From assembly GCA_902616905.1 (NCBI GenBank), contig CACMUP010000013.1, positions 1 to 41,867 on the forward strand: a stretch of DNA of 41,867 nucleotides. The letters run 5' to 3'. The DNA comes from an uncultured Bacteroidota bacterium. Its GTDB lineage: Bacteria > Bacteroidota > Bacteroidia > Flavobacteriales > Flavobacteriaceae. Of the stretch, positions 17,901 through 29,276 are shown in pieces (within the stretch, counting starts at the first letter, position 1; each line of letters starts with the position of its first letter). The notes under the pieces are model-generated. The model was not told where the DNA came from. It made no database searches and saw only the letters and a program-made list of their open reading frames with translations. A program made the position numbers and the translations under genes.

Positions 17901-20900
17901 AAGAAGCAATCTGTAATCCCCCTGAGAGATCCCCGTCCTGAACCGTATAGACAAAAGTAGCTGAAGCTGTACCTGAGCCTGAGACATAGGTAGCATAAAC
18001 TTGATTGCCGTTAGCGTCAGTGATGTTGGTAAGCGGTAGTCTTGGAGTGCCCGTGATAGTAGTGAGCTCATCAAAGTTTACCGTAAAGGTGACCGTATCG
18101 GAGTTCGATGGATTAGTGTCATCATCGGTGTAAACCCCACTGGTAGTAGATGTAGTGATCGAGGTTATCTTGGGGCCAGTAAGGTCAAGATCTAGTGTTC
18201 CTGCAGATGGATTAGAGAAGTTCCCTGCAGGATCTACTACAACTACTTTATACAGACCGCCACCACTAGGTGTGGAGATCGTACCGCTGTTGCCTGTAGT
18301 TTGTTTTGTAATGTTCGTACTTAACGTAAGTGAGCTCACAGAGGATGGATCTGCTAGATACGCCTTAAGGTCAGCATTAGATATGGTGGACGGAACCAGC
18401 CATACCTGATCTGTAGCTGCAATGCCTGTAGTGGTGTAGGTAGTTGTAGAAGAAGCTGCGATCTTCTTATCAGTAGCTACCGCATTAGCTGTAGGTGCTG
18501 TGGTGTCGATCGTTAGATCCAATAATGTGGATGTAGCTGTATTACCATAGGTGTCTACAATTTCTATATAGATCTCATTTTTGATATTACTTCCATTATC
18601 GTTGCTCAGCGCAGAGGAGATTGTTGACTCAAAGAGACCGTTACCATCAGAGGTGACTGTCTCGGCTAGGGTACCGTCAACATAAATTTTTACTTGGGTG
18701 TTCGGGGATACCGTTCCTGTAAAGGTCGGTGTGTTATCACTTGTAATATTGTCTGAATCAGAGACTCCTAAATCAGTCTCTGTTTTTAAAGTAGGTCGAA
18801 CAGGGGATTGGGGGCTGGTCTGCACCGTTACACTAAGTGGGGGAGAGTTACCTGAAGTATCCCCAGCAGCATTTTCTATCCTTACATAGAAGACATAACC
18901 TCCTGAGGTAAGGGCCGACGTAGGTGATATTGCATAGCTACCGTCACTAGCAGTAGTAACTGAGGCTACAATAGAAGGTGAGCCGCCATCTTTCTCTGCA
19001 TACAGATACACAGTACCTGTGGAAGGAGTGACCGTACCGGTAAAGGTAGGGGTGGTAACATTAGTTAAGTTATCCGTATTACTAGGCCCTTTATCTGAGC
19101 TTGCCGATAGATCTGGCCCTGTTGAAGGTGTTGACGGTGGAGAGAGCAGAGTAAAGGTTATGCTATCAGCACCTATGTATGCTCTACCATTGGCATCTAC
19201 CCCTGAGACCGTAGCTGAGTATGCTGCATCTGGTAAGCTGCCCCCTGCATCTACATCCCATACATATCTAAAGGTAGAGCTACTGACTACGGTCATCACT
19301 ATATTGGTTATTACACTGCCAATGCTTATCGTAGCTGTAGGGGACATGTTTGCCGAGAAGGTAGCTGTGATAGTGACCACAGAGCTATTAAGCACATAGT
19401 TGTCCGCATCAGTATCGGTTAGAGTAACCTGTGGCGCTGGGCAGGTGCCCCATTGAGGTGATTTGGAAGCATCTTGTCGCCATGCTACATTATTTTGCTG
19501 TCCCGTCCAAGATGTCGGCTTAGTTGGTATATTTGAAACACACCAGCCAGAAATATCTTGGACAAATGCCGCAGCTTGATAAAAGACGCCAAGCATGCCA
19601 TTCAACTGTCCACCATTTAAAGAGCCTCTATAAACATTAGAAGTATTCCAATTGCCAATAGAGGGACTCCCGCCATTATTAAAATTCCTAGCACTATTGA
19701 ACATATTTCTTATGGTAATTGCACTTGAAATATCCCAGTTACCAATATCTTGGTTAAATTCATAAGCATTTCCAAACATTCTTTGGAAATTAGTAACACT
19801 AGATACATTCCAACTACCAATATTTTGATTAAAAACAGCGGCTTGATCAAACATACTTACCATTGTAGTCACTTTAGAAGTATCCCAACTGCCAATATTT
19901 TGGTTGAACGCACGGGCTTCAAAAAACATGTGACTCATATCAGTTACATTCGAAGTATCCCAAGAACCTATATTACCATTAAATACTGTATTAAATTTAA
20001 ACATGTAACTCATATCGGTTACATTTGAAGTATCCCAGCTATCAAGATTTTGATTGAATGTCTTTGCATAATAAAACATATGTTTCATATTGGTTACACT
20101 TGAAGTATCCCAGCTACCAATATTTTGATTAAAATCCTCGCATTTATAAAACATGCGAGACATATTTTCAACATTAGAGGTATCCCATGAGCTTATATCT
20201 TGATTCCAAGTATCATTAGAATTGGCAGTTTCAAATAGCCCAGATGTATCGGTAACAAGACTGGTTACTACTCTATTCCAATCATTATCATTTCTTGATT
20301 TTGAACGAATAGAAGTATTGTCATGTGCCGTATAGATTACTCCATTAACAACTCCCTGATCTCCAGCGCTACATCCTCTACATTTTACAGTCACCCCATT
20401 AGCATCTAGATAGAAAGTAGGACTTATAGTAAAGGTGATACTATCGGTTCCCGCATAAGCATTACCAATGGCGTCGGTTCCACTTACTGTCACTGAATAA
20501 GCTCCAGCGGCAAGGGTTGGAGTCGATGTATTCCAGTTATAAGTATAGCTGTTAGTGTTTCCTACTCTTGTCATCGCTACATTGGTTACTACTCCTGTAA
20601 TGTAAATCGTTGGAGTTGCAGCCATTGATTTAGAGAAACTGGCAGTGATAGTTACCGTATTAGTAGGTGATAAAGTAGTGGATATAATATTGTCTGCATC
20701 AGTATCAGTTAAAGTAACCGTAGGTGCTGTTGTATCTAAAGTAAAGGTAATGCTTTCTGTACCTGAGTAAGCACCTCCTGTGGCACTAGCAGTGCCTGAA
20801 ACAGTTGCTCTGTAGGTACCGTTAGGTGGAGCGCCTCCGCTATCTACATCCCAGACATACCTATAACCTCCTAGCTGATAAACTTCTATTGATCCTGCAT

Positions 20901-23900
20901 TATTATTACCATCAACATCTAAACTATTATCACCTATTAAAATTCTATTTCCATCACCACTGAGCTCTGAACTTCGAGCTATTGTAGTAGATTTATCACT
21001 AATTAGAGTTGCATATTCAACCCACTGGTTTGAGGAGGCATTATAGTCATAAATTGCTACTTTTCCCCTTCTAGCAGCTGCATTTTCAAAATTTCCAAAT
21101 GAAATTCTATTTCCATCTGAGCTAATTGAAACATTATAGCCTAAATATTCACCACCTGTCGAACTCGAACCTACAATTGGTAAGTTTGACCCTTTAAGTG
21201 TCCAAGTAGATGTGCCCGAATTCCAGGAGTATACAAATACATTTCCTTGAGTTGCGTTACTTTGCCCACTTCCACTACCCTGTTGTTGAACACCTATAAC
21301 AAGTGTATTACCATCATCCGAAATATCTGAACCATTCCAATAGGCTGTGAAAGGGGGAGTTAGATAACCAGGGGTCATTGTCCACGAAGCTGAACCTGAT
21401 GGTGTATAATCCCATGTAGATATTATATCTGAAGTACTTGTATTAACAATAACTCGGTTCCCATCAGAGCTTACAGACATTCCAATATTTCCCATATTTC
21501 TACCATTACTAGCAAGAGATAGAGCGTCTTTAAAGGAATATTGAGTATTCCCTAAACTATTTTTATGCATATTCCAATCAGTTCCGTCCCAATCATAAAC
21601 ATTTATATATCCACCACCAGATCTTCCCCTGGCAAAAATTCTGTTTCCATCATCAGATATATCAAGATGACTGCCCAATTCCGAACTTGTAGTATACCCC
21701 TTCATATCATTATCATCTCCTAATCGAGTCCAAGAAGAACCATTATATCGGTAGGCATATACTCTTCCAGCATTAGTAAGGTTAGTATTAATGTTATATG
21801 CCCCTATTACAATAGTATGTCCATCTCTACTTAAAGCCATAGTACTTTGTTTAGCCCCACTTACAAGGGTTTGCGGAAGATTACTAGTAATATTTGTCCA
21901 AGTACCATTTATAAGCTCATAAACAATTAATCTATAAAAATCACCGGTATTTTTATATCCACTTGCAAATGCGAAAACTTTCCCATTTTTACTTAAATGT
22001 GTGTCCCCATAACCATTACCACCTTCAGAATCTCCTCCACTACCAAATTGATCATTTACACCCGATCCATAGAGTGTCTCTCCAATTTGGACAGCTTTTT
22101 CAGCTCCTGTAAGGGCAGTCATAGTAACATTTGTAACAATCCCTGTAATAGAAATCCTAGGAGCAGGATTCATGGCCTCACTAAATGATGCAGTAATGGT
22201 TACTGTATCCGATGCGGCTAATAGATTATCTGTATCAGTATCTGTTAGAGTAACACTTACATTGGAATTACATACTCCCCACTCTGGCTGTTTGGAAGCA
22301 TCATTTCTCCAAGTAGCATTAGCATTCGTTTTAAATCCTGTAGGCTCATTATTAATTCCCGAAACACACCATCCGGAGAGATCTTGATTGAAATTAGTTG
22401 AATTAGCAAACATATTCGCCATATTATTACTACTAGTAACACTAGAGGTGTCCCAACTACCAATATTTTGATTGAAATTAGAAGCATAGAACATTTTGTT
22501 CATATTAGTTACACTAGAAGTATCCCAATTATTTATTGTGCTACTTCCACCGTTATTAAACACGGTGTAGCTGCCTATACCAAGACCTTCAAACATGCTT
22601 CTCATATTTCTAACTTTTGATGTATTCCATGCTCCTATATTTTGATTGAATGCAATTGCTCTATTAAACATATATGACATGTTTGTTACATTTGATGTAT
22701 CCCAGGACCCAATATTTTGATTGAATGCACCCGTAATACTAAACATATTATTCATATCTGTTACTTTTGACGTATCCCAGGATCCAATATTTTGATTGAA
22801 TACGTCATTATTATAAAACATAGCAGACATATCTGTTACTTCTGATGTATCCCAGGATCCAATATTTTGATTGAATGCATCAGCTGAGCTTAACATATAT
22901 GTCATATTTGTTACACTTGAAGTATCCCAGGATCCAATATTTTGATTAAATCCACTCGCAATTTGAAACATCTGTGCCATAGTTGTTACACTTGATGTAT
23001 CCCAATTATTTATGGTATTACTACCACCATTGTTAAATGAAGTAGCTCCATAGAACATACTACTCATATTAGTTACACTTGAAGTGTCCCAAAAACCAAT
23101 ATCGGTGTTAAAAGAATTTTTGTTGCCAAAAAGACTTTGCATACTAGTAACAAGAGTAGTTGCTAAGTTGTAGTTCCCTGCATTAACATAGGTTTGTATA
23201 CCATTGGTCCCACTTCCATTTTCGACAGCAGTATACAGAGTACCACTTACCATACCCGTATCCCCTGCGCTACATCCAGAGCACTTTATAGTTACCCCAT
23301 TAGAGGCCAAATAAAAAGTAGGACTTATTGTAAGGGTAAGGGAGGCATTTCCGGAGTAGGGTAAATTATTGGTATCGGTTGCAGTAGCAGTTACATTTAG
23401 TGTAGTCCCCGAAGAAATATTTGAAGGTACTTGCCAGTAGTAAGTCCATACTGCTGCAGTTGCACTTTGTGTCATAGCAACATTGGTAACCACTCCCGAT
23501 ATTGAAATCTTCGGTGTGGCATTCATGTTAATGGAGAAAGTAGCAGTTAGGGTTACCTGACCGGTAGTAATTACATTATCTGAATCATCAGATGTGATAG
23601 CCAGAGTAAAAGGATTCCCTACAGTAAATGTAATGCTCTCAGACCCTGAATATGCATTATTTACTTTATCCACAGCTGAAACACTAGCTATATAATTTCC
23701 ATTTGAAGGAGCTGATGGGCTATCAACATCCCATGAAAATTCATACCGGTCGACCCCAACAACTTTTACCTGTCCTGAAGATGCTCCTCCAGATGCATTA
23801 AATGGCGCACCGATAACCGCTATACCATTAGCAGATAATGTAACATGACCTCCAAGATAATTGTTAGTAGCTGTACCAAGAATATCAGAACCTATTTGAG

Positions 23901-26900
23901 AAGCAGTTGTTCCATCCCAATTATAAATTCGAGCATAACCTCTATTTGAGTTTGCAGTGTAAGCACCTACTATAATCTTATTTCCATTTCCATTTATTGA
24001 CGAAGAATATCCAAATCCGTCTCCACTATTACTTCCAGCAATTGTTGATTTATAAGTCCATGATGCTGTACCTGAGATAAGTTGATATGCAAAAATATGT
24101 ACTAGACCAGTATTATTTCCACTTGCTGCACCAGCAATAATCGTTTGTCCGTCATTAGATATAGAGACTGATCCTCCAAAAAGACTTCCTGAACTGTCTA
24201 CAGGATCAGTAATATCAGCTCCAACTTTTGTCCATGCAGACCCATCCCAATCATAAACTCTAACCATTCCATTATTGGATGAACGGGTTCTTAAACCAAC
24301 AACAATTCTTTTTCCATCTTTTGAAAGACTAATCCCAGGAGCTCCAGAACCCAGCAAGGACCCGTCAATATCTCCATCAATGTCACTCCCCCTTTGAACG
24401 TAATTTGAACTATTCCATTCAAATATTCTTGTATGTCCTCTATTGTTACCTCCAGCATCATTCTGCCCATGACCAAATGCGAAAAAACTTCCGTCATAAC
24501 TTAAATCTATTGACCCATGCTCAAAATTGCCCAAATCATCTGAAGCCTCACCATTTAATGTTGCTCTAAGAGACCAAGAGTTTCCATTTAAAGTATATAT
24601 TCTATAAATTCCGTTATTAGAAGGCCCTCTTCCACCAACAACAATTACCGATCCATTTCCGCTTATACCCACTGGTCTTCCCATCCGCTCATTTGATCCG
24701 CCAGTAATGTCATTTCCTAATTGTACCCACTGCTTTCCATTCCATTGGTACACCTTAGCAATACCTGCATTAGAATTATTCCCAGCCCCTCCAACAATTA
24801 ATCGATTTCCACTGTCACTTATATCTGAATAGAACCCAAACATATCTCCAGCACTTCCGTTAATTAATTGACCAATTTGACTAATTGGTGTTCTAGAAAA
24901 TTTGCTCATAGCCGTATTGGTTACTAATCCTGATATGGACAGTGTAGGTGTAGTAGAAAGTGTTTCTGAAAAATAAGCTGAAATAGACACTACATCGCTA
25001 GTTTGAATTGTAGGGCTAATTATATTTGAAACTAATAAAACCTCTGGAGGTGTGGAATCTAAAGTAATTTTTAGAGTATCTGTTCCGGTATAGCTATTTC
25101 CAGCAAGATCAGCACCTGTGACAGTAACGGTATAACTGCCTTCAGAAACTCCACTAGTATTCCATGTGTAAGACCATGTACTACTGGTAGTAGCAGTAAG
25201 AGGGACGTTATTGATTGCTGAACCTATAGTTATTCTTGGGCTTGAGGCCATATTCTCACTAAATGTAGCTGAAACGGTTAAACTATCTCCAGGTTTAATT
25301 CTATTGTCACTATCATTGGTAGTTAGAGTAACAGTTGGTGAAAGAGTATCTGAAATATAGTATTGTCTCCTAGCGGGAACCGATATGTTAACATTCTTTA
25401 TTCTGGTATAGCCAGTAGCATTCAAAGCATTGTTAAAATTCAATCTTGTTTTATTTGACTCGGTCGCATTCGTAACTTCATTTTTTACATGTTTACTACT
25501 ACCTGTTCCAAGACCGTTATTACCTCCACCAGCTTTACCATCACCCATCAACCACAAATAAGTTGCAAAATCACTTCTTTGACTTCCTGTTTTATTATTA
25601 TTGAAACTTTGAAAATTTACTGACTCAACACTTGCTATATTCGGAGCCCTAAAAGTTTCACCTTCTTTGTAACTAGCAAGCCAAGCCAAAGGGTCTTGAC
25701 TAAACATAGATATTTCATTTAGTGAAGGGTTTTCGCTTTGTTTTAATGTTGTAACAACAACCGATGCTATATAACCATTAAAATACTCTGCATCGGAATC
25801 AGAACCAACAAAAAAATTCCCATCCAATTGCATTGAATTGCTTGGTGAGCCAACGGTACTAAATGTGCCAGAATCTGTAATATCTGATGTTAAACCACTT
25901 GAAAAATCAGTTTGATAAAATTTAAATGAAGAAGATTGTGTTACATTACCCCCATTATATTTTAATGTAATCGAATACCAAACGTCTTGATTAATAAATG
26001 ATGTTTTTGACCATCTAAAATAGTTACTGCTTCTTCCGTACCTAAACATTAGGCTACTCCCATTTACTTTAATTTTAACCTTATCTGAACTACCGCCTGT
26101 TGTTTCTCTTTGAGCCCAAATTGTTTGGTTTGCTGTGGCTGTTCTTTTAAAAATTACATTTACCATCCAAGGCTGATTTCCACTTATACTCCCTCCGGGA
26201 TTTCTTCTTAAAGGATAAGATTGACCATTACCATTATCTTGAATTGCAACATAAGATGATCCGTTAAGGTGCAGCGCTTTATTCATTTGAGTTGTTGAAC
26301 CTAAACTGTTTCCGGCAAGATCTCTAGCTGAAATTGTAGCAATTACTGCTCCTTCACTGGGGCTTCCAGTAGATACATTCCAGTCATAATACCAAATAGA
26401 AGGATTAGCTCCTTGAATCATAGCAGCATTTGAAATCAAACTTCCAATATTAATTTGTGGACTTGCAGCCATATTCTCACTAAAGGTTCCGGTTATTCTT
26501 ATTGTTTGGGTATTTACAACGGTATTGCCCGAAGCATTGTCTGAAATTACTACAGTAGGAGCAGTTACATCAGCATTAGCGAATATTCCAGTTAAGTTTA
26601 TTGTTTGGTTCGGAGTCCATCCTCTAACTCCAGGAGTCCAAAGAGAGTTTCCTTCAATTGCTCCTATATCTGGAGCAGAGCCTTGACTAGTGTGAGGAAC
26701 AATTGTATTTAATTGACCAGTTGTACCCAAAGATTTAGAAACTGTGTTGGTAAGTGTAGCCCCTTTGTCTATGATATTGTTACTTGTAGGCTGATAGTCA
26801 GCTATAGTCTTACCATTTCCCGGATTATAGTTTAGGTTACTTTCTATATTGGCATTATAAGTTATCCCAGGTCTCGAAACATTAATGCCATCCATATTCG

Positions 26901-28737
26901 CAGTAGAGCTTCCAGTTCCAGTTCCTGAGTATAATGAACCATTGCCAGAGTCACATACTTCCCAGTTAGGGCTAGAACTTGAGCCTGTATTAATATAACC
27001 CTCAGTACCCATGGGCATGGGACCATAATTAGGCGTACTGAAACTAGTAGCACTTCTGTGGGATCCTATCCTTTCTGCTAAATTATTGTAGAGCCAAGTG
27101 TTAGTATTAGAACAATCCTCAGTGAGAATAATAATATCATTTCTATTACTGATTGTATTTAATACTGTATTGTGAGCAATAATCTGATTGTTTCCCTTAA
27201 TCATTAAACCAAGCGTATTATCAGCGATATTATGATGCATTACACCAAAGCTTCCCGCCTGAGCGGCATCCCCCCCAGGGGCATCATATCTAAAGGCATA
27301 TTTTTCTGTATCGTATACAAAGTTGTGGTGTACATTAGAGCCAAAAACAAGATTTTTTGTTCCTTGAAAAACGGATCCGTCAGACTGAGCGTGACCTGTT
27401 GAAGAAACTATATTATATGAAAAGATTGACTGTTCACCAGGCCAAACGGTGGCAGAAGCACCTGTATGATAAATTTCATTCTCTGTAAAAGTATTGCTCG
27501 TACCGTCAATATATATAGTAACCATGAGACCATTCAATTCTGTTGCAGACCAGTCAATATTTCTAAAGTATGAGTTTTTAATAGTGTTGTTATTTCCTCT
27601 AACAACTAAAGCTTCACCTTCCGTATTAATAAATAAACATCCACTAACTGTTGATGAGTCTACTCTAGCAGTATTTCCTGATCCTGTTCCAAATGTTGTA
27701 ACATTTGCCCCATTAAGATCTCCTAACATCCTTTTTGAATGTGAGGGATAATAAAAATTACATTCAGAAATTTCTAGATTATTACTACCACTTGCATGAA
27801 TAGTGGTTGCAAAAAACGTTAACCCCTTAATTTTTAGATATTCACTGCCAGTAATTGTAATGGAATAATCTCTAACCTTTCCCCTGATAGTAGTACTTGA
27901 AACATCAACACCACTAGCTGGTTTTAAATATAGAGCGTCATTTGTTGTGTCTAAAAACCATTCATTATCCGCATCAATAAATTCTTTTTTGCCCTCAAAG
28001 AAAAAATAGTGATGTTTATCCTTTATTTCTCCATTGTTAGTTAGACTTCCCCCTATACCACTATTACCAATTGGAGTAGTGTAGGTGATTATGTCATCAC
28101 CTGATTGTTGGGTGTGAGAATTTATTCTTCGGTTGAAAGTCCTAAACGACCCGACATTTAAAATACCTATAGAATTTGTAAGACTTAAAGACCCTGGATT
28201 TTCATAACTTTCATCAATAAGAAAAGATCCATCTGTACTTCCGGTCTCTTCTCCTTCAGCCCAATTGTCATGGTCATAAATCGACAAATCACTAAATTGA
28301 GCATTTGGCCATCTAGCCATAACCATCTGATTATTTCCTACAAAAAGTTGAGTAATTGACTCTGTGAAGCTTTCTACTTTTTTCACTTGAACTCCACCGA
28401 TAGTATCGTCACCCCAATTGTTTGTTATTCCAATTGTCCCATCAATTATTACCTGTTCATTATTATAGTTTTGAATTAGAGTTTCATTGCCATTAGTAGA
28501 ATCTAAATTATTTATCTGAATATTTTCGTGATAAGTTCCAGCTCTTATATATATAATATCTCCTGCACTTATTTGAGAAATAGCATGTGAGATTGTCAAA
28601 AATGGAGTACCTGTCGATGTACCGTTATTCGAATTACTCCCAGATTTTGAGACATAATAAGTCGTCTGAGAAAAAGAGAAAAAGCTGAATAGCAGAAAGA
28701 CTTGAAAAAACTTTCTATGGTATCTTACTTTTTCCAT
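11938..28737 (-). CDS. Giant mosaic T9SS type B surface protein (5599 residues)
   Basis: The signal peptide (about 1-24) is followed by a right-handed beta-helix (about 25-712) beginning Y-Y-V-S-K-S-G-S-N and containing R-A-G-T-Y-H-E-N. Next come an Ig-like domain (716-815), a LamG-like domain (816-1130), another Ig-like domain, and two copies of a supermodule (1228-2158 and 2158-3101). Each supermodule is an Ig-like domain split by a seven-bladed propeller, an Ig-like domain, and a BspA/DUF285 block. Further Ig/cadherin-like domains follow (to about 3978), then aspartate-rich TSP type 3 repeats (3980-5035 and 5217-5500) interrupted by a distinct domain (about 5040-5216). The type B sorting domain (about 5510-5599) has [16 protein letters not shown] and the ending G-W-F-Y-L-T-R. 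It is probably exported by T9SS with the SprF partner and held on the surface as a calcium-stiffened adhesin of SprB-like size. Catalysis by the beta-helix cannot be excluded. The ATG shares a base with the upstream stop codon. Confidence 0.95.
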   Translation of the reverse strand: MEKVRYHRKFFQVFLLFSFFSFSQTTYYVSKSGSNSNNGTSTGTPFLTISHAISQISAGDIIYIRAGTYHENIQINNLDSTNGNETLIQNYNNEQVIIDGTIGITNNWGDDTIGGVQVKKVESFTESITQLFVGNNQMVMARWPNAQFSDLSIYDHDNWAEGEETGSTDGSFLIDESYENPGSLSLTNSIGILNVGSFRTFNRRINSHTQQSGDDIITYTTPIGNSGIGGSLTNNGEIKDKHHYFFFEGKKEFIDADNEWFLDTTNDALYLKPASGVDVSSTTIRGKVRDYSITITGSEYLKIKGLTFFATTIHASGSNNLEISECNFYYPSHSKRMLGDLNGANVTTFGTGSGNTARVDSSTVSGCLFINTEGEALVVRGNNNTIKNSYFRNIDWSATELNGLMVTIYIDGTSNTFTENEIYHTGASATVWPGEQSIFSYNIVSSTGHAQSDGSVFQGTKNLVFGSNVHHNFVYDTEKYAFRYDAPGGDAAQAGSFGVMHHNIADNTLGLMIKGNNQIIAHNTVLNTISNRNDIIILTEDCSNTNTWLYNNLAERIGSHRSATSFSTPNYGPMPMGTEGYINTGSSSSPNWEVCDSGNGSLYSGTGTGSSTANMDGINVSRPGITYNANIESNLNYNPGNGKTIADYQPTSNNIIDKGATLTNTVSKSLGTTGQLNTIVPHTSQGSAPDIGAIEGNSLWTPGVRGWTPNQTINLTGIFANADVTAPTVVISDNASGNTVVNTQTIRITGTFSENMAASPQINIGSLISNAAMIQGANPSIWYYDWNVSTGSPSEGAVIATISARDLAGNSLGSTTQMNKALHLNGSSYVAIQDNGNGQSYPLRRNPGGSISGNQPWMVNVIFKRTATANQTIWAQRETTGGSSDKVKIKVNGSSLMFRYGRSSNYFRWSKTSFINQDVWYSITLKYNGGNVTQSSSFKFYQTDFSSGLTSDITDSGTFSTVGSPSNSMQLDGNFFVGSDSDAEYFNGYIASVVVTTLKQSENPSLNEISMFSQDPLAWLASYKEGETFRAPNIASVESVNFQSFNNNKTGSQRSDFATYLWLMGDGKAGGGNNGLGTGSSKHVKNEVTNATESNKTRLNFNNALNATGYTRIKNVNISVPARRQYYISDTLSPTVTLTTNDSDNRIKPGDSLTVSATFSENMASSPRITIGSAINNVPLTATTSSTWSYTWNTSGVSEGSYTVTVTGADLAGNSYTGTDTLKITLDSTPPEVLLVSNIISPTIQTSDVVSISAYFSETLSTTPTLSISGLVTNTAMSKFSRTPISQIGQLINGSAGDMFGFYSDISDSGNRLIVGGAGNNSNAGIAKVYQWNGKQWVQLGNDITGGSNERMGRPVGISGNGSVIVVGGRGPSNNGIYRIYTLNGNSWSLRATLNGEASDDLGNFEHGSIDLSYDGSFFAFGHGQNDAGGNNRGHTRIFEWNSSNYVQRGSDIDGDIDGSLLGSGAPGISLSKDGKRIVVGLRTRSSNNGMVRVYDWDGSAWTKVGADITDPVDSSGSLFGGSVSISNDGQTIIAGAASGNNTGLVHIFAYQLISGTASWTYKSTIAGSNSGDGFGYSSSINGNGNKIIVGAYTANSNRGYARIYNWDGTTASQIGSDILGTATNNYLGGHVTLSANGIAVIGAPFNASGGASSGQVKVVGVDRYEFSWDVDSPSAPSNGNYIASVSAVDKVNNAYSGSESITFTVGNPFTLAITSDDSDNVITTGQVTLTATFSINMNATPKISISGVVTNVAMTQSATAAVWTYYWQVPSNISSGTTLNVTATATDTNNLPYSGNASLTLTISPTFYLASNGVTIKCSGCSAGDTGMVSGTLYTAVENGSGTNGIQTYVNAGNYNLATTLVTSMQSLFGNKNSFNTDIGFWDTSSVTNMSSMFYGATSFNNGGSNTINNWDTSSVTTMAQMFQIASGFNQNIGSWDTSSVTNMTYMLSSADAFNQNIGSWDTSEVTDMSAMFYNNDVFNQNIGSWDTSKVTDMNNMFSITGAFNQNIGSWDTSNVTNMSYMFNRAIAFNQNIGAWNTSKVRNMRSMFEGLGIGSYTVFNNGGSSTINNWDTSSVTNMNKMFYASNFNQNIGSWDTSSVTSSNNMANMFANSTNFNQDLSGWCVSGINNEPTGFKTNANATWRNDASKQPEWGVCNSNVSVTLTDTDTDNLLAASDTVTITASFSEAMNPAPRISITGIVTNVTMTALTGAEKAVQIGETLYGSGVNDQFGSGGDSEGGNGYGDTHLSKNGKVFAFASGYKNTGDFYRLIVYELINGTWTNITSNLPQTLVSGAKQSTMALSRDGHTIVIGAYNINTNLTNAGRVYAYRYNGSSWTRLGDDNDMKGYTTSSELGSHLDISDDGNRIFARGRSGGGYINVYDWDGTDWNMHKNSLGNTQYSFKDALSLASNGRNMGNIGMSVSSDGNRVIVNTSTSDIISTWDYTPSGSASWTMTPGYLTPPFTAYWNGSDISDDGNTLVIGVQQQGSGSGQSNATQGNVFVYSWNSGTSTWTLKGSNLPIVGSSSTGGEYLGYNVSISSDGNRISFGNFENAAARRGKVAIYDYNASSNQWVEYATLISDKSTTIARSSELSGDGNRILIGDNSLDVDGNNNAGSIEVYQLGGYRYVWDVDSGGAPPNGTYRATVSGTASATGGAYSGTESITFTLDTTAPTVTLTDTDADNIISTTLSPTNTVTITASFSKSMAATPTIYITGVVTNVAMTRVGNTNSYTYNWNTSTPTLAAGAYSVTVSGTDAIGNAYAGTDSITFTISPTFYLDANGVTVKCRGCSAGDQGVVNGVIYTAHDNTSIRSKSRNDNDWNRVVTSLVTDTSGLFETANSNDTWNQDISSWDTSNVENMSRMFYKCEDFNQNIGSWDTSSVTNMKHMFYYAKTFNQNLDSWDTSNVTDMSYMFKFNTVFNGNIGSWDTSNVTDMSHMFFEARAFNQNIGSWDTSKVTTMVSMFDQAAVFNQNIGSWNVSSVTNFQRMFGNAYEFNQDIGNWDISSAITIRNMFNSARNFNNGGSPSIGNWNTSNVYRGSLNGGQLNGMLGVFYQAAAFVQDISGWCVSNIPTKPTSWTGQQNNVAWRQDASKSPQWGTCPAPQVTLTDTDADNYVLNSSVVTITATFSANMSPTATISIGSVITNIVMTVVSSSTFRYVWDVDAGGSLPDAAYSATVSGVDANGRAYIGADSITFTLLSPPSTPSTGPDLSASSDKGPSNTDNLTNVTTPTFTGTVTPSTGTVYLYAEKDGGSPSIVASVTTASDGSYAISPTSALTSGGYVFYVRIENAAGDTSGNSPPLSVTVQTSPQSPVRPTLKTETDLGVSDSDNITSDNTPTFTGTVSPNTQVKIYVDGTLAETVTSDGNGLFESTISSALSNDNGSNIKNEIYIEIVDTYGNTATSTLLDLTIDTTAPTANAVATDKKIAASSTTTYTTTGIAATDQVWLVPSTISNADLKAYLADPSSVSSLTLSTNITKQTTGNSGTISTPSGGGLYKVVVVDPAGNFSNPSAGTLDLDLTGPKITSITTSTTSGVYTDDDTNPSNSDTVTFTVNFDELTTITGTPRLPLTNITDANGNQVYATYVSGSGTASATFVYTVQDGDLSGGLQIASSGALDLNGGSIKDLYNNDADTALSTNSVSLSTSIEIKATDPNLTVSVSSNNSISSSNAKEGDVITVTVVSDQAWSLNPATISMTLSGINPQPTINFAETATSPYTYTATFTLTASNTYTDGGLNFNISASDVVSSTKVTTPNKIATNQSVLSGSFGLDGTAPSFTGTSSLTITEGTTTGDAAVADETVTYSITGGADAGNVTINPQTGAISVSPAPDFDTPTDANEDGIYEVEVTATDIVGYTVTKPMTIKVLEVPFGVEFSAVEASPSEGQQGSYTAVLTYPPTGPVTIPLTTTNSVISSLSPSSITFTPDNWNVPQTVLINTFNNDTAGGDVTVTINTGKPSSSDVNYSALSAEDTADFTITLIDDEKDIDGDGFFDYEDFFPNDGKEWSDNDKDGIGDNADTDDDNDGISDEDEIKNGTDPLVPNLDPVPGDSDGDGTPDALDKDRDNDGVNDNQDAFPDDPNESRDSDNDGIGDNADDDDDNDGFTDRDEKAAGSDPLDPSSVPGDRDNDKLPDALEIGLGCDPTNPDTDGDGVIDGEDDFPTDPNYQTDTDEDGIPNKTDPDDDNDGLEDDQDPFPLDPNNAPDSDGDGLNDNIDPDDDNDGFTDNQEIGAGTDPLDPNSVPSDKDKDGLTDVEEETLGTDPNNPDTDGDGVSDKFDSEPLNAETGLDSDGDGIADDKDPDDDNDGVKDVDDDLPLDPNETSDYDGDGIGDRADLDDDNDGYDDAVELEDGTDPKDALDYPRDPDGDGLTTNQEIELGTDPENPDTDGDGISDKDDPQPLEGDLNIDTDGDGIIDLFDKDDDGDGYDDLLEIELGSDPKDPKIIPQDTDGDFLPDAKEKELGTDINNPDTDGDGIIDGEDDFPLDPTRGKDTDGDGVPDAQDTDDDNDGTPDSQDAFPTDPRETTDTDGDGIGNNADGDDDGDGYSDYAETLGGSDPLDPNSIPSDRDNDRLSDPQELIVGTDPDDPDTDDDGFNDGEDPAPLEPNNESNSNDFDGDGIPNDIDPDDDNDGVPDRRDRFPLDPDEYSDLDGDGIGDNSDPDRDGDGVNNSNDLFPFDPNESSDNDNDGIGDNADLDDDNDGYPDAVEIQEGSDPLNPFSVPEDADKDGLSDAEEIELGTDPNKYDTDGDGVNDSVDAFPLDPEHNSDQDGDGIPDLLDPDDDNDGVPDRSDVFPYDPEESEDTDSDGIGNNADDDDDNDGYPDVIEIEAGTNPKDKDDFPEDLDGDGVSDIEEAILGTDPENPDTDGDGVNDLEDPFPLDPEFTKDTDEDGIPDKIDPDDDNDGVPDQEDAFPEDPLEWSDTDGDDIGDNKDTDDDNDGYSDVDELLQNTDPKDPNSNPQDSDDDGISDFLEELKGTDPNNPDTDGDGIIDGEDDFPLDPNFSSDNDGDGIPDEVDVYGDNDSDELGDIPDIDDDNDGISDVSENVFITFYQDFNISIGIGLFQGGGPGKSLPIRFSGDAPTTDRNVGKWKVRKKVVGGADADKVKIIGGEPAAKGEQKYYSPYAKRQENLGEGYLAFVNVPDPKNPDDANKDGVYEVEIAYVNTTAGDPNVPIPKAEALIEVDVSSEEEKIFGLDTEITPIEDVDPGLVNSDTDGDGIINSRDPDDDGDHLYSEFEGSLVEGLLERTNAATGSVDTDGDGFQDFLDPDDDNDTVFSLFEGTDPNGDFDPSDAIDSDRDGTPDYLDADDDGDGIDSIDESPDPDQDGVPTDALDFDKDGVADYLDIDDEDDGVPSKYELTSTSFSSRLYVRDTDRDDIPDYHDLDDDGDGVPTSFEITEPGENYFLDTDNDGIADHLDTDDDQDGMLTIEEDLNGNGDPRDDDTDFDGKANYLESSYLDVDADGVVDEFDSVDDDPYNDQDGDGFPNLDETLAGTDPLVANSFPQGFDNPALRESIEIVNFFSPNGDGKNDTWQVREIDRYLDNQVWIYSRTGAELFNAKPYNNDWNGTLDGVELPAGSYYYRIDLDGNGTIDFEGWFYLTR
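12240..13090 (-). repeat. TSP type 3 repeats, membrane-proximal block
   Basis: Residues about 5217-5500 of the giant protein: aspartate-rich repeats of the pattern D-x-D-x-D-G-x-x-D-x-x-D-x-D-D-D-x-D-G, as in thrombospondin type 3 calcium-binding wires. They lie between the intercalated domain and the sorting domain. Spacing is less regular than in the distal block, with longer linkers. Confidence 0.85.
13630..16800 (-). repeat. TSP type 3 repeats, long distal block
   Basis: Residues about 3980-5035: dozens of units of the type D-T-D-G-D-G-x-x-D, D-P-D-D-D-N-D-G and x-x-F-P-L-D-P, alternating with longer units carrying E-x-E-L-G-T-D-P. Each Asp-rich loop is expected to bind Ca2+, so the block should form a long, rigid, very acidic stalk in seawater. 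DNA identity between units is high enough that assembly errors or unit number variation are plausible. Confidence 0.9.
19437..22265 (-). repeat. Supermodule copy 2: Ig(propeller)-Ig-BspA
   Basis: Residues about 2158-3101. An Ig-like domain starts [11 protein letters not shown] and is interrupted after I-V-T-N-V-T-M-T by a propeller (nt about 22110-20870). The propeller has seven S-x-D-G-type blade motifs (for example [11 protein letters not shown]). The Ig-like domain resumes at Y-R-Y-V-W-D-V-D. A complete Ig-like domain and then about nine DUF285 units ([11 protein letters not shown]) follow, capped by K-C-R-G-C-S-A-G-D and W-G-T-C. Confidence 0.8.
22266..25055 (-). repeat. Supermodule copy 1: Ig(propeller)-Ig-BspA
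   Basis: Residues about 1228-2158, with the same order and almost the same length as copy 2. The Ig-like domain (P-P-E-V-L-L-V-S-N) is split after L-V-T-N-T-A-M-S by a seven-bladed propeller (nt about 24900-23755) and resumes at Y-E-F-S-W-D-V-D. A complete Ig-like domain follows, then about ten DUF285 units capped by K-C-S-G-C-S-A-G-D and W-G-V-C. The two copies are clearly paralogous but well diverged. Confidence 0.8.
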
Positions 28738-28997
28738 CAGATCAATATGACAGCATTAGTTAAACTTTGTGACCTTTTTAGACCAAGTTTGTGCCTAACA
28801 CTAGATCTTAAATTAGCTATCGTACTATCTGAAATTTTCATATAATCTTTAATCTGAGTGTTGGAATAATTCATCCTTATACACATACATATCTTTATTT
28901 CAGAGGGAGACAGATTATCTACCAAACGGACTAGGTTTTTGGTAAAATCTGGATAAATCTTAGCAAAATTAAGTTCAAAACTTTCAAATAGTTCCAA
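28737..28997 (-). CDS. Small LuxR-type HTH protein at the head of the adhesin operon
   Basis: An 86-residue protein. Residues about 29-80 form a LuxR-type [12 protein letters not shown], then [11 protein letters not shown], then recognition helix [16 protein letters not shown]. The first 28 residues ([12 protein letters not shown]) resemble the linker before the HTH at the C-terminus of much longer Bacteroidota regulators (TPR or propeller sensors), so this is either a genuine stand-alone HTH or the tail of a truncated one. The start is probably TTG at 28997, because an in-frame TAG lies about 10 codons upstream with no ATG between. The stop overlaps the adhesin ATG (TGATG), implying coupled translation and likely control of the same operon. 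Confidence 0.75.
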   Translation of the reverse strand: MELFESFELNFAKIYPDFTKNLVRLVDNLSPSEIKICMCIRMNYSNTQIKDYMKISDSTIANLRSSVRHKLGLKRSQSLTNAVILI

Positions 28998-29061
28998 TTT
29001 ATTTGTGCTTTGCGTAGTATAAAACTATAAAAACAATATGAGTGAAAAAACAAAAAGTTGT

Positions 29062-29081
29062 AATGCAGTATAAATGCAGTA
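29062..29081. promoter_or_regulatory. Tandem AATGCAGTA motif upstream of the HTH-adhesin operon
   Basis: Two exact 9-mers AATGCAGTA at 29062-29070 and 29073-29081, 11 bp apart, that is one helical turn. They lie about 65 bp upstream of the HTH gene and 200 bp from the divergent aconitase start. The phasing and position suit a binding site for a regulator, possibly the HTH protein itself. This is inference. Confidence 0.4.
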
Positions 29082-29218
29082 CAAAAATTTAAAAAAATGA
29101 GGCGATGTTATTTAATATAATTATTGATCAATAGGTAATATAATTACATAAAAGATTTGTTTTAAAAGATATTAGACGATGTAATTACTTTTTTTAAAAT
29201 AGAACAATATTAATTAAT

Positions 29219-29249
29219 TTGTTACTTAAATTAAGGTGAATAAATTTTG
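29219..29249 (+). promoter_or_regulatory. Candidate flavobacterial promoter for the aconitase gene
   Basis: Bacteroidota promoters follow TTG, a spacer of about 17-23 bp, then TAnnTTTG. Here TTG at 29219-29221 is followed, 20 bases on, by AAATTTTG (29242-29249; one mismatch), 28 bases before the aconitase ATG. The surrounding 280-base divergent region is otherwise gene-free. Confidence 0.35.
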
Positions 29250-29276
29250 TATTTTTGGTTAAAATTAAATTGAATT

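Noticed and set aside
19440-23300. Regular DNA repeats that look array-like, as in CRISPR
   Set aside because: The repeats are in frame, translate to DUF285 units, and vary at third codon positions; there are no unique spacers or cas genes.
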